A DNA stretch of 64,000 nt from Cryptomeria japonica (taxonomy: Eukaryota > Streptophyta > Pinopsida > Cupressales > Cupressaceae). Shown one piece after another: positions 1 to 10,130 of the stretch; within the stretch, counting starts at the first letter, position 1; every line of letters starts with the position of its first letter. The DNA is taken from NCBI RefSeq assembly GCF_030272615.1, contig NC_081409.1:913509840-913573839 (forward strand). Reading direction: 5' to 3'. The notes under the pieces are model-generated. The model ran no database searches. It was not told where the DNA came from and saw only the letters and a list, made by a program, of their open reading frames with translations. Both the position numbers and the translations under genes were made by a program.

Positions 1-2238
1 AAAAATGACATCTCTTTCTATAGGTCCTACCCTGATCGGTAATCGCACCAGACCCTTGGAGGTTCTTTCTTCTTCATCATAAGCCTTGATTGTTATTTTC
101 TTTGTTGGATCAATAACATTTTCAGAAAATCCCAGCTCTGTCAGTAGATTGTAGGTACAAATATTCAACCCAGCACCTCCATCTATCAAAACACGTTTAA
201 CGTGGTGTTTATGGATCATGGCTTCAATGTGTAATGGCTAGTTATGTGGGTGACTCAGTGAGTTATCATCTTCTTCAGAGAAAGTGAGGTAATGAGGTGA
301 GGTCAGGTGACCCACCATAGATTGAAACTGATCTATGTCTAAATCTTTAGGGACATTGGTGGTAATTAAAGCCTTGTCTAGGACCTCTCTATGAACAGAA
401 GAGATCTTAAGCAGTTCCAAAATGGAGATTTGAGCATTGGTTCTCTTCAATTGTTCAACAATACTATAACCAAGAGAAGACGATGAAGCCAGTTGTTTTG
501 ATTTAGCCATGATTGTGTCTATTTGTCTATTTGGTAGATTTGATGTTGTTTGATCAAAAGTTGAGGAACTAGCTCCTGGGAGAGTAATCTTCCTTTGAGC
601 GCGAGTCACGACATTAGCAGTTGGTGTTTGATTTTGGTGATGTGGGACTATGATCACATTGCAATATTTAGTTTGAGTAGATTCAATCATGTTGATCACA
701 CTATCATTGTTAATGTAGGTATAATTGACTCTAGCTCCTCCCTTGGATTTTGAGGAATCTCCTTGTTCATAAGTGGGTAGGGGATCTTTAAAGGCCTTAT
801 GATCAACATTAGTCGCATGATTTCCAACAATGATCTTGCCTGCATCAATGAGATCTTGGATTTCATGTCGGAGTTTCATGCAATTGTTTATGTTATGTCC
901 CTTGTTTCGATGGTAGTCACAGTATTCATTTTATCTCCACCAATTGGGTCTAATTTCTAGGTCATATGGTCTAGAATTGTTTGGCAATGTTATCAAATTA
1001 TTTGCCAATAAAGTTTTAAAAGTTGATTCATATGATTCATCCAGAGGAGTAAAATCACGCTTAGGCTTTGAAAGCCAAGGTTTTTCTTTAAACCATTCTC
1101 TTGTTTTCTTTGGGGGATTCTCTTTTGTAGTTTCAGCTGCCTTAAGTGCTTGTGTGCCACTGGCCAAGTTAAATATTGTGGATTTTGTTTTTGCTTGGAC
1201 AGTATCTACCACTCCATCATTAACGATGTTCTTATTGCTATCTTTGCCATATTTCTAGTATTTACTCTTTTCTTTAGAGCTAGAACCTTGCAATGTTTCT
1301 TTCCAAATTGATATATCTCCCTTTTTGATAAGCACGTCATCCATTCTGAGGGTGTTATCTACCATTTTGTTGAATGAAGGGTGTACTTGCATCTAGACAC
1401 TGTACTTCAATTCAGGGACTAAGTTGTTGACAAGGATATCCATTTTCTCAGGATCTGGGATAGTCCGTGAATATCTAGAGAACATCTTTCTCCATCATTG
1501 GAGGAAAGTGAGAAAGGGTTCTCCTATCTTTTGTCTGGTATTGCAAAGCTCTATCATAGTGACTGGGTGACAAATGTTGCATGAGTATTGTTGTAAAAAT
1601 AGTTGGATTAGTTCTTCAAACATTTTTATCCCTTTGGGTAGGCTTGCCAACCATTCCATGGCTTGACCCCCTAAACTCCTTGGGAAAAGGTGCATGAGGT
1701 ACATTTGATCGTGCATGAACTCCATACAAGCGGCACAAAACTCTCTGGCATGATCTTGAGGATCTAAGGTACCATCATATTTGTCAAATTTTGGGATCTC
1801 AACTTGTGAAGGAAATGGAGAAATGTAAAGGTTTTTGTCAAATGGGAATGGGCATATTGTGTCCAGAGAATATTGTTTTGGTGTTTTATCTTTGTCTTCT
1901 ATTCTTGTGACCGCAGTTTGTAATGCTTGCATTTGTTTTCTTATTTTTCCCCATGGTGTCTCTTCCTCTTTAGTGATGAGGGCCTCCACATTATAACCAA
2001 TAGGGAGTTTGGCGCCTTGCTTTGCTAATTCTAGGAAATAGTCTTCTCTTTCCCTAGCCATGATGACCTTCATCATTTTTCAAAATTGTTTATCATTCTG
2101 ACATCTATGTACTTCAGATTCAGGAGGTTCAGGAAGCTCAGATTCAGTCGATGAGGAATCACTGTCAGTGGCATGATTGCTAAAGTCGTCATGAGTGTCT
2201 CGTTTATTACCTTATTTTTCTTGTCTTTCCCCAGACAT
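1..2238 (-). pseudogene. Element A: Ty3/gypsy gag-protease polyprotein (partial)
   Basis: Structural and protease polyprotein of a Tat/Ogre-like LTR retrotransposon, one reading frame running leftwards from an ATG at 2238 and leaving the window at base 1. In order: a charged N-terminal part; a retrotransposon gag domain (about 2000-1400) with CPFPFDKN, FDKYDGTLDP, FPRSLGGQAMEWLASLP and QQYSCNI; a zinc knuckle of the C-x2-H-x4-H-x4-C type at about 885-930 (CDYHRNKGHNINNC); and a retropepsin whose active-site region reads LIDGGAGLNICT at about 165-190. The frame is kept throughout but is interrupted by in-frame stops near 2205, 2080, 1495, 1390, 1255, 928 and 238. It is closely related to the gag-protease of elements B and C further right. 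Pol, integrase and the 3' LTR would lie left of the window. Non-functional as it stands; the identity of the family is secure. Confidence 0.9.
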
Positions 2239-2739
2239 GGTGGGAGATAGGGGCTGACCAAAGATTGGTATGTCGTAAACTGGTATCTATGATGAGGACG
2301 GTTTATTGTAAAAGGGGTTTTCCACAAAGAATGGATTGTCTTTTGACAAAAAGGGCGTTTCTTTTTCTTTCTCTTTTTCTATGAGAATTTCTAGTTTGAA
2401 CAAGCATTTGTAACCGACAGGACCGAGAGCCAAATGTTTTGTAGAAGTCAAGATCAAATTGTAGCTAGTAGTTCGTTTAACGTAGTGATTGAGAGAAGTA
2501 ACTAAGATCTGGTCTGGTTTCTGGAATGATCTATCCTGTGTAAGACGTTATCTAAGTTAACTTAGGTTTGATAAGATGTTTGTTTGAACTAGCTTAAAGG
2601 TGATCGACAAAATCGTGCAACGCAACAACAGAGGTACACTACGAAGGTTGTTTATGCTTTGGAGGATGATAACCAGTGTTAGGCTCATTGTAGACTATTT
2701 TGGACAGGTTTGACTATTCTAGATTGGCAAAATCAGAGA

Positions 2740-2998
2740 CTCGTACGACAGAATTTCTGAGACCGTACGACAGTATAACAGTTTTAGGATGAGAACAGTT
2801 TTGTTTCATACGAGTTGCTGCCTAGTACCATACAACAAATGGGTAGGTCCCAAACGACAAATGATTATGTGCAGTTCTGTCTCGTATGATGCAGAATTTA
2901 ACTTTAAACAACAGACTGCTAGGTTTCATACGACAAATTAGAAGACTCGTACGACAAAGATATGGTGCAGGACGACAAATGATCAGGCTCGTACGATT
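2740..2998. repeat. TCGTACGA motif array, proximal to gag (element A)
   Basis: About ten to eleven variants of the palindrome TCGTACGA(C) lie 15-35 bp apart with unrelated spacers. Examples read CTCGTACGACAG, ACCGTACGACAG, TTCATACGAG, CTCGTATGATG, TTCATACGACAAA, CTCGTACGACAAAG and CTCGTACGATTG. Many variants differ by a CG to TG or CA change. This is not a simple tandem repeat, because only the core is shared. Confidence 0.8.
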
Positions 2999-4155
2999 GT
3001 TAAAAGGACAGAGACAAAAATTTTGAGTTTTTCAATGGCTGGGTATGACAACTGAGTATGACCAATTCTGAAATGGACTAATTTTTTACCAAGATAGACT
3101 TTTTTGTGATAGGGACAGAGTTTCGATCACTGAGTTTGTTGATTTATTTTCTCCAGTTTTAGTTTGAGGGATGAAAACATAGAAAACACACAGTATGAAT
3201 AGTAACTCCAATCACAACATGCAAACCCTATGGAAGTTGGCTTAGAGAAGAAAACCTTTTCTTGCTAACTTAGGTACACACCCAATAGCTAATCACAATA
3301 CAGCCGCAAAGTCTCACGCAATGGATTCTCAACGCCGTATTAGCCGACTCCAAACTCTAATGGGGGCACGATATGGCAAGTGTCTTGGGAGAGTTACTAT
3401 CTCTCTTGCACAAAGATTATCAACCTTTCGGAGGTGAATCGGGTAGCTTCTAATTTTAATTGGATCTAGTAAGGGTTCCGTTCGGCATGTCGAGGTATAA
3501 ACTCAATTAAGAGGTCTCCCAGCCTTGAAAACCAAGGTTCAATATACTCGAAGGTACTGAGGAGAGCTATTCCTGAGCACTGTCGTTGACTTGATTTTCA
3601 TCAAATCACGTTTATTTTATAGTGGGTTGGAGTACTTGGCGTTTAGTCGTTCCCACTTAGGTCGTTTCCCTCACACCGGTCGTAATGATTTTAAGAGTTT
3701 TTTAACCCCTCGAGAGGGCAAGCCTGCTAAAGATGTACAAATCTCAAACAAAGAAAAAGCCTCAAGGGTCTAGATTTCTGATTGTCTTAGAAAGACAAGA
3801 GCATACTCTCCTACCTCTAGGAATTTTCCAAAAAAACACAAAAGACAGGTTTGTTCATTACCCAGATAGCAAGTTAGGTGCCTAAAAAAAAATTAAAGAA
3901 TACACGATGTTTGATTGATTTCTCTTTAGGCAACCTGGAAAAACAACACATCAGTAGTCATGTTGTTTTTATTCATTGACAGGCATATGTTTGATTGATA
4001 AATTCTTTGACAAGCATCCTGCAAGAAACTGGTCAGGCTATGAAAATACCGGGCAGACAAAAGACAATTTCAGGGTTTAGTGTCAGCATAATCAAAATTT
4101 AATTCAAGAAAAACCCCGAAAAGTGAAACTTGCTTTTAATCTAATAGAGAATAGA

Positions 4156-4391
4156 ATCGTTCGACAATTCTCATAAAATGGAACGACAGAAAACTTTTAT
4201 CATATGAGTCAGAAATCAATTAAGAATGATAGAAGATAACATAAGCATTATGTCGTACGAGTCCATATTATGATTCGTACGATAATTTATAGGATATAAT
4301 ATTGTGTCGTATGATAAACTGTAGGCTTCAATATAATGTCATACGATGCAATGAAACTACTCGTTCGATATTTCACAAAGACTGTACGGAC
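4156..4391. repeat. TCGTACGA motif array, next to the PBS (element A)
   Basis: A second group of about eight copies of the same core: ATCGTTCGACAA, GTCGTACGAGTC, TTCGTACGATAA, GTCGTATGATAA, GTCATACGATGC, CTCGTTCGATAT and a final TGTACGGACG. It lies between the conserved leader block and the primer-binding site, the position held by the first TAGCGCAT array in elements B and C. Confidence 0.75.
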
Positions 4392-4442
4392 GAAACTTGC
4401 AAGATAAAAAGAATGATTCTGAGGCTGAAAAAGTAGTTTTCT

Positions 4443-4460
4443 GCCCCACAGTGGGCGCCA
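4443..4460 (-). promoter_or_regulatory. Primer-binding site of element A
   Basis: On the minus strand this reads TGGCGCCCACTGTGGGGC, starting a few bases after the LTR end (CACACACACA). It matches base for base, apart from single changes, the sites of C (37259) and B (31599). TGG plus GCGCC at the LTR edge is the expected form of a tRNA 3'-end complement. I did not assign the tRNA. Confidence 0.8.
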
Positions 4461-4464
4461 AAGA

Positions 4465-5264
4465 TGTGTGTGTGAAAAGTGGACCTGTATCTGTATCTAG
4501 AATACACAACACTTCAATCAAGTCATTACATGCATGGTTAGACAGATATAAACATGAATATGAAAACTATAAGAAATCGACCCATTGCCTTCTAAAAGAT
4601 GTGAGTATAAGATTGTTCTCAGATTTGTATAAGCAATCCAGTGACTAGACAACACCAAGATGAAAGAATTTAATTTATATGAGCATGATATTAATGCTAG
4701 ATGGATGCAAGATTAATCTAACATGATTTAAGCAATAAAGGAGATAAATGATCTAAATATGTATGCAATGAACCTAGAGAAAAATCAGCATAATAACAAT
4801 ATATTCTCCAGGATCTTTTTGAATGAGAGATGAGAGCCTGAATTTATAGAAAATTCAAAAAGAAACCAAAGGCTGAGATCAAATGATGATGAGCGGTCAA
4901 GATTTTCCAAGAGGAAGCACAATCTAAGTGAATTGATTGGATCAACAAGTAGAACTGATAATACAAGATTGCAAAATACCTTTTATTGCACTATCACTAG
5001 GGTTTGCACAAGAGATCTTCTTTCACACACTATAGCTCTTGAATTTGCAACATCACAAGTGATCAAAATAAATGTAAAAACATAATTTATCTATTACCTT
5101 CAACTACTTTGGTTTTTGCATTGAATTCACTTGATCGTTATACACTAAAATGATGCTACTTTGTATTGTTAGAGATCACAAATACCTCCTCAAATCACTG
5201 CAAAGACTTCGAGAGCTCCAAAAATTCCTTTCTTAACATCTGTCATGCTGAAAACAATCCAACA
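4465..5264 (-). mobile_element. Element A 5' LTR
   Basis: The right end of the LTR as transcribed is fixed by the adjacent PBS, giving ...CACACACACA at 4465. A TATA box (TATAAATT on the minus strand) is visible at 4841-4848, about where U3 meets R. The far edge at 5264 is an inference: it is the first position that gives a TG...CA pair (TGTTGGATTG at the transcribed start), and the sequence beyond it reads as element G. The partner LTR is outside the window, so the edge could not be checked by comparison. Confidence 0.5.
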
Positions 5265-5269
5265 TTCAA

Positions 5270-6410
5270 ACCATAAGGGGGTTCTTAAGGTCTTCAATCA
5301 AATTTCCCCCGTAGATAATGCACTTTATCTAGTTTCCAGAGGAAGTCAACACCACCAATAGGTATAGACTCATCCATTGTCTTGCCATCTACATTCTCAT
5401 CAAATTTCTTCACTCATTTCTTTTGCATCTTCCCTTTTATATCATTGACAACAATCTTCTTTTTCGGAGAAAAGGTCTTCTCATTCTTTCCTCTATAGAA
5501 CCTGACAATGTAACCTACTTTTTTGCAATTATAGTAGCAAGTAAGACCTTGTTGCAAACCACTTTCATTCCTTCTAACATTAGATCTGCACTCAATAGCC
5601 TTGTGCCCATATTCGTTGCATCCATAGAAATCTCCATTGAAAGATTGAACATTTATGTCATAGTTTGTACTCACATATCCATCGCACATTATTCTACTTT
5701 TGCATTCATTTGCCTTATATCCAAACTTATTGAAAGTGTAGCATTGACCATTAAATGACTGAGATATGACTTGACTTATAAATTCACTAGCTCTATGTCC
5801 AAACTTATTGCATAAAAAACATTCATCATTGAAAGATGAAGAATACTTGGTTTGAGCAAGAGGGGGCTTCTTGAAGTTCTTGTTCTAGACCTGAGTGAAT
5901 CCTTTTTGATCTTCATTAGTCTTCTTAGATTTATCCTCGACCTTTTCCTTTCCCATGTCATATTTACTGGGAGTTTTGGAACGTTCTCCTTTGTCAAAAT
6001 GAAGATTGCCTCTTTCCTTAGATGATTTCTAAGTGCTTAGCATCTTATTAAGTAGATCACTTCCACCTTTGAGCTTCAAGTTCTTATCAATTTGTTCTTT
6101 TGCCTATTTTAATTCTTTCCTTAACATGGACACTTCTTCTTCAAGTTTAGTGCATTCTAATATGTAGCTTTGTTTCAATATCAACAATGGTCTTCTTTCC
6201 TTCTTCAATTTATCTTTTCAGATGGACAACATGTTCTTTTGCTTTCTTGAACTTTTTTTTGATAATCTTCCAAATTAGATAGAGCTAGTCTTAATTCTCC
6301 TTCAACATCTACTACTGCATCAATATCTCATTCATAGATTTCTTAAAATCGAAATCTTTTTTAGATTCAAACATTAATGTTCAAATCCCAAATCTACCTC
6401 AATTGTTAGA
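5270..6410 (-). pseudogene. Element G: gag with coiled coil and decayed zinc knuckles
   Basis: Heavily mutated gag-like region read leftwards from the G primer-binding site. The first part is rich in Lys, Glu and Leu in a heptad-like pattern (for example ECTKLEEEVSMLRKELK near 6110), consistent with a coiled coil. It is followed by about four CCHC-type knuckles between 5830 and 5480, of which the clearest read ECFLCNKFGHRASEF, QCYTFNKFGYKANEC, FYGCNEYGHKAIECRS and TCYYNCKKVGYIVRF. Several knuckle residues are lost. The gene continues past GKMQKK to about 5280 (SIPIGGVDFLWKLDKVHYLRGKFD), where element A begins. The layout (PBS, coiled coil, four knuckles) is the same as in ORF1 of element E. 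No protease, integrase or RT is visible here. Confidence 0.65.
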
Positions 6411-6429
6411 CTGTTTTTTTAGGAACCTT

Positions 6430-6442
6430 GCTTTGATACCAA
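6430..6442 (-). promoter_or_regulatory. Primer-binding site of element G (initiator Met tRNA type)
   Basis: On the minus strand this reads TTGGTATCAAAGC directly after the LTR end (GTTCAACA). The canonical plant copia site is TGGTATCAGAGC; there is one A for G difference. Confidence 0.85.
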
Positions 6443-6443
6443 T

Positions 6444-7740
6444 TGTTGAACACTTTCGGATGCTAAGAAGGGGGGGGTGAATCAACATATATTAAAAATT
6501 AACCATTCATTCATCATTCATTCCAATTATCATATGTGCAGAAGTAAACAATAGAAAATAAAAATTTCAATCACATAAGGACACCAAGATTTTACATGAA
6601 GAAACCAATGTGGGAAAAAAACACAATGAAAACCATCTCACTATATGAAAACTAATTACAAAGTTTTAGGCTCTAGGCCAAGGAAGAATTACTCTTGATT
6701 TGAACTTGGAAACTAATGCACACAACCTTAGGGAAATATATAATGGACATGCAAAGTACTGAAGATCACTTCTTCTAGGCAAGATACAACAGGTCAAAAT
6801 GTAAAGAATAATTATTGCTAAACTAAAGAAATATGCATTCTCTGAAATACTAAATAAAGCTCACTGCTCTAAATATCTAAAACTAACTTTAAGTTAGCTC
6901 ATCTGCAATTGTGCACCTTCACACTTACTTGACACACCATATATCTCTTCTCATACCATGTATTTAATCCTCCAAAAGATCTCATCCTTTATATAACAAC
7001 CGCACAAGGAAGATGCATCAGTTAGGTCGGCCCAATTAGATGTAATGTGTAGAGTATAAACAGTTGGACCCAAATACTTTCTCCAATGCAAAGTAGAAAG
7101 GAAACAAGATTTGTGCATGCAATTGCGCAGGCCAAAAACAATTAAGTCAACTCCAAAAGATAGAACTAATAATGCAACTCAGTCAAATGTACTCAAAATG
7201 CAATGTAGACCTTCACAACATCTGTAGATGCACGACGTAGCATCACCTGATACTAATAATACTATATTAGAGAACCACAACATCTAAAATATCAGAAGGT
7301 GGAAGAATGCAAAGCCATACCTACAAATAGGTACACTATCACTGTATGACCGATACTTAGATCGACACCAAATCAACTGTAGAGAGAATAGAAACATGAA
7401 AATTTAGATGTAACATTCTTTTGCATCCACCAACATCATACTACAACCACAAGTAAAGATGAATCAAGGGGACACAATGCAGACTAGAATATTGAACCCT
7501 GTCTAACAGACTGTTTACCGGAACAATCATACTTAGCCAAAACCTATTGTGGAAATCTGAATACATCTTCAATGCTCTAGGAATAGCCATGAGTCAACCA
7601 AATATACCATCTACAGTCATCACCATCAATCTCCATACGTCAATGCGAACATATGAACAGACTCCAGATACAACACCGCCAATCGCATACTTCCGAACCT
7701 TGGTTGACATCAATGACAACACAAATTCATATTTGCAGCA
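6444..7740 (-). mobile_element. Element G 5' LTR
   Basis: The LTR is transcribed leftwards and ends at the PBS. On the plus strand it begins TGTTGAACACTTTCGG and contains a run of eight G followed by TGAATCAACA (6466-6487), the signature seen near the end of every copia-like LTR in this window. A minus-strand TATA box (TATATAAAGG) lies at about 6989-6998. Near the transcribed start is TGTTGTCATTGATGTCAAC, again shared with the other LTRs. The outer edge at 7740 (TGCTGCAAAT on the minus strand) is inferred from that similarity. Confidence 0.6.
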
Positions 7741-9425
7741 ATAATGTAGTGAATGTATGAATACTTTTGAAATTAGGTTTTCCTTTTCTAAATTTTTTTC
7801 CAAAATACATCTAAATTTTGTCTATTCCTTTATATTATGAATTCTAAATACTTATTTATATACTGAAAATTTAACTTGTCTTTCATTGCTTTTGAGGATA
7901 TTCAAACAGGCATTGGTTCGTGACATGGCAGTAAAAATATCAAATGAAACTCTCTTTGCTAAATCGCACTTTTTCCTGCCAACCAAGATGGAGTTTGACT
8001 GTTTGCCTTCCATAGAGTAGGATTCCGTTCCTTAAGATGTCATGTAGCCTCCAAACAAATTTCCATACTACAAAACTATTCGAAGAGAAACGAGAAAAAG
8101 CCCACTAACCTATAACCTAGTCAACGACATGGCCATCCAAATGAATGTTTACAATGACATGCCTATCATTGAAAACTACATATTTGCCATCATGTTTTTG
8201 TATTTCAATCTTGCTGCTCTGGCAAACGATGTTGCTCTAATTATGGCTCTCTTCATTTTGTTTTTCTGCCTATTTCCTTCTTGGTGCTACCTAAATGTGT
8301 TTATATATATATATGGGAAAGCTACTTGAGAAGAGAAAATGCATTTTAAGTTTATTAAACATTTGAACAACACATTGGAGAATGGAATTTAAGATAAACA
8401 AATAAGGTTTCCAAAAAGACAGGAAGAAAAAGTCAGGCAGAGTGGAGGAATATGATAAATAATGAGAATGGGCACTAAATACAAGACAAAAGACAGTGTG
8501 TAACCGTTCTAAGAGCAAGTCATCTTATTATTATTATGAGTCATTGGAATGTATATGCTGTAACAAATGGGTCTCACAAGCTTAGGACATTAAAGTATTG
8601 AAATCATTTGAGGATTCCATTATGTATTCTTTTGAGTGACAGCAATAAGAGACCTTATCATAATGTATCATTTCCTTCTCTTCTCCCTTTCACAACTTAC
8701 AAGCTCCCTTTACTTCTACCCTGCAATTCATGAGATTTTGTTTTAGTTTCCTCTTCCCAAGAGTTAATTTGTGCTCCATCAACTTGAAAAAACATTATAT
8801 CTGTTTGTGGGTAGTAATTTTTTTTCTTAATGAGCTTCTTTGTTTACTTTTCTTAATGGGTAGTGTCTTTTTTTCTTAATGGGCAGTGTTTTTTCTTCTT
8901 AAATATCATATGCTTTTGCAGTCAATTGATAATAATGTATGATATAATTATCTGTTGAATATAAACTTATGATTTCTTTTTCCAATATGTTGAAAGCGTG
9001 AAGAGTTGGTGCCTTGTTGCTTTTATAAGCTGGTCTGCAGTCAACATTTAAGTTGGACTGCTCAATTTATCAATTAAACTATATTTTTTTAGTGGTTATT
9101 GCACAGGATTAAGTTGTACAAAAGAGATCTTAAGAACCTCAGTCTATTCCATATTGATTTCTATTGGTGCTTCTTGTAACAGTTGATTTTTCTTTATCTC
9201 AATTTCAAAATCTGTTTGACATAAATGTTTCATTGACAATTTGTCATTTTAAAGGTATAAATTTCTACAGTCTATAATGACAGTTTGAATATTTTTTTAT
9301 TACATTATGTTAGTATTTTTCTTCTTGTATTTGTTAAAAATATGTTTGACACTAATGTTCCACTTCATTTAATGATGTTTGACAATTTATCATTTTATAG
9401 TCATACAATTTATAATGTCAGTTTG
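7741..9425. other. Unassigned AT-rich DNA
   Basis: No gene, LTR edge or pol motif could be recognised. A 66-codon hydrophobic ORF at 8129-8329 has no recognisable motif and lies in AT-rich sequence. Words such as GTTTGACA, TCATTTTA and CAGTTTGAATATTTT recur around 9230-9430 and lead into the tandem duplication that follows. Confidence 0.4.
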
Positions 9426-10130
9426 AATATTTTGGATTAGAATACGTGAGCAATTTTCTTTTCTTGTTTGTTTATTTTGATGATGGATCATAGATTATGA
9501 TCTAAAACATCTATTTTCTTGTTTGTTCATTATAATGATAAGTCAAAAATTGTGATCAGAAACATCTCTTTTCTTCCTTCCTCATCCTGATGAAGGATCA
9601 TAGAATGTGATTCAAAACATTCATTAAAAAAAAAATCCATACAATCTAATCCGAAAATATCAAACTAATTTACCATTTTACTAAATTTCTCACAATTTTA
9701 CTGTAAATCTGACCTAACAAGATGTTTTGTGTTTCAATTAAATGGGTCCCTTCCAAAGTCTAGAGTTGAAAAGATCAAAAAAGGAAGGAATACTAAGTCA
9801 GCATGAATATTTTAGATTAGATTGTGTGAGCATTTTTTTTTCTTGTTTGTTTATTTTTATGATGGGTCATAGAGTATGTTCATTCTATTGATAGGTCATA
9901 GAGTATGATCTGAAACATTATGGTGATGAATCATAGAATGTGATCCGAAACATTGATGAATAAAAATACTCTTTTAATCTAAATCCAAAAAATATTCAAA
10001 CTATTTTACCATTTTACTAAATTTTTCACCTTATGCTATACATATGACCTTATAAAATGTTTAGTGATATAATCAAATGGGTCCCTTCCAAAGATTAAAG
10101 TTGAAAAGATCAGAAAAGGAAGGAATACTA
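9426..10130. repeat. Imperfect tandem duplication, about 0.35 kb unit
   Basis: Unit 1 is about 9426-9803 and unit 2 about 9806-10130. Both start with a GAATATTTT(G/A)GATTAGA segment followed by TTTTCTTGTTTGTTTATTTT and GATGRRTCATAGA, and both end with AAATGGGTCCCTTCCAAAG and GAAAAGATCARAAAAGGAAGGAATACTA. Within the units a shorter word of about 27 bp (GATGATGGATCATAGATTATGATC and variants) is repeated five or six times. Confidence 0.7.

Larger units (their letters stand above)
2239..4442 (-). other. Element A 5' leader (untranslated)
   Basis: About 2.2 kb between the primer-binding site and gag, with no long ORF of its own. The stretch at about 3555-3740 is, on the minus strand, clearly similar to the leader block of elements B (about 32700-32880) and C (about 38330-38480): shared words include CTTAGGTCG, AGAGGGCAAGCCTGCTAAAG and GTTCCCACTTAGG-like segments. 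This block therefore marks the same leader in three copies. It is bracketed by two clusters of a TCGTACGA-like motif (listed separately). A small plus-strand ORF at 4397-4648 overlaps the LTR boundary and is taken as chance. Confidence 0.7.

Noticed and set aside
8129-8329. 66-codon hydrophobic ORF that might be a membrane peptide
   Set aside because: AT-rich sequence gives Phe/Leu/Ile by chance; no start context, neighbour or homology visible.
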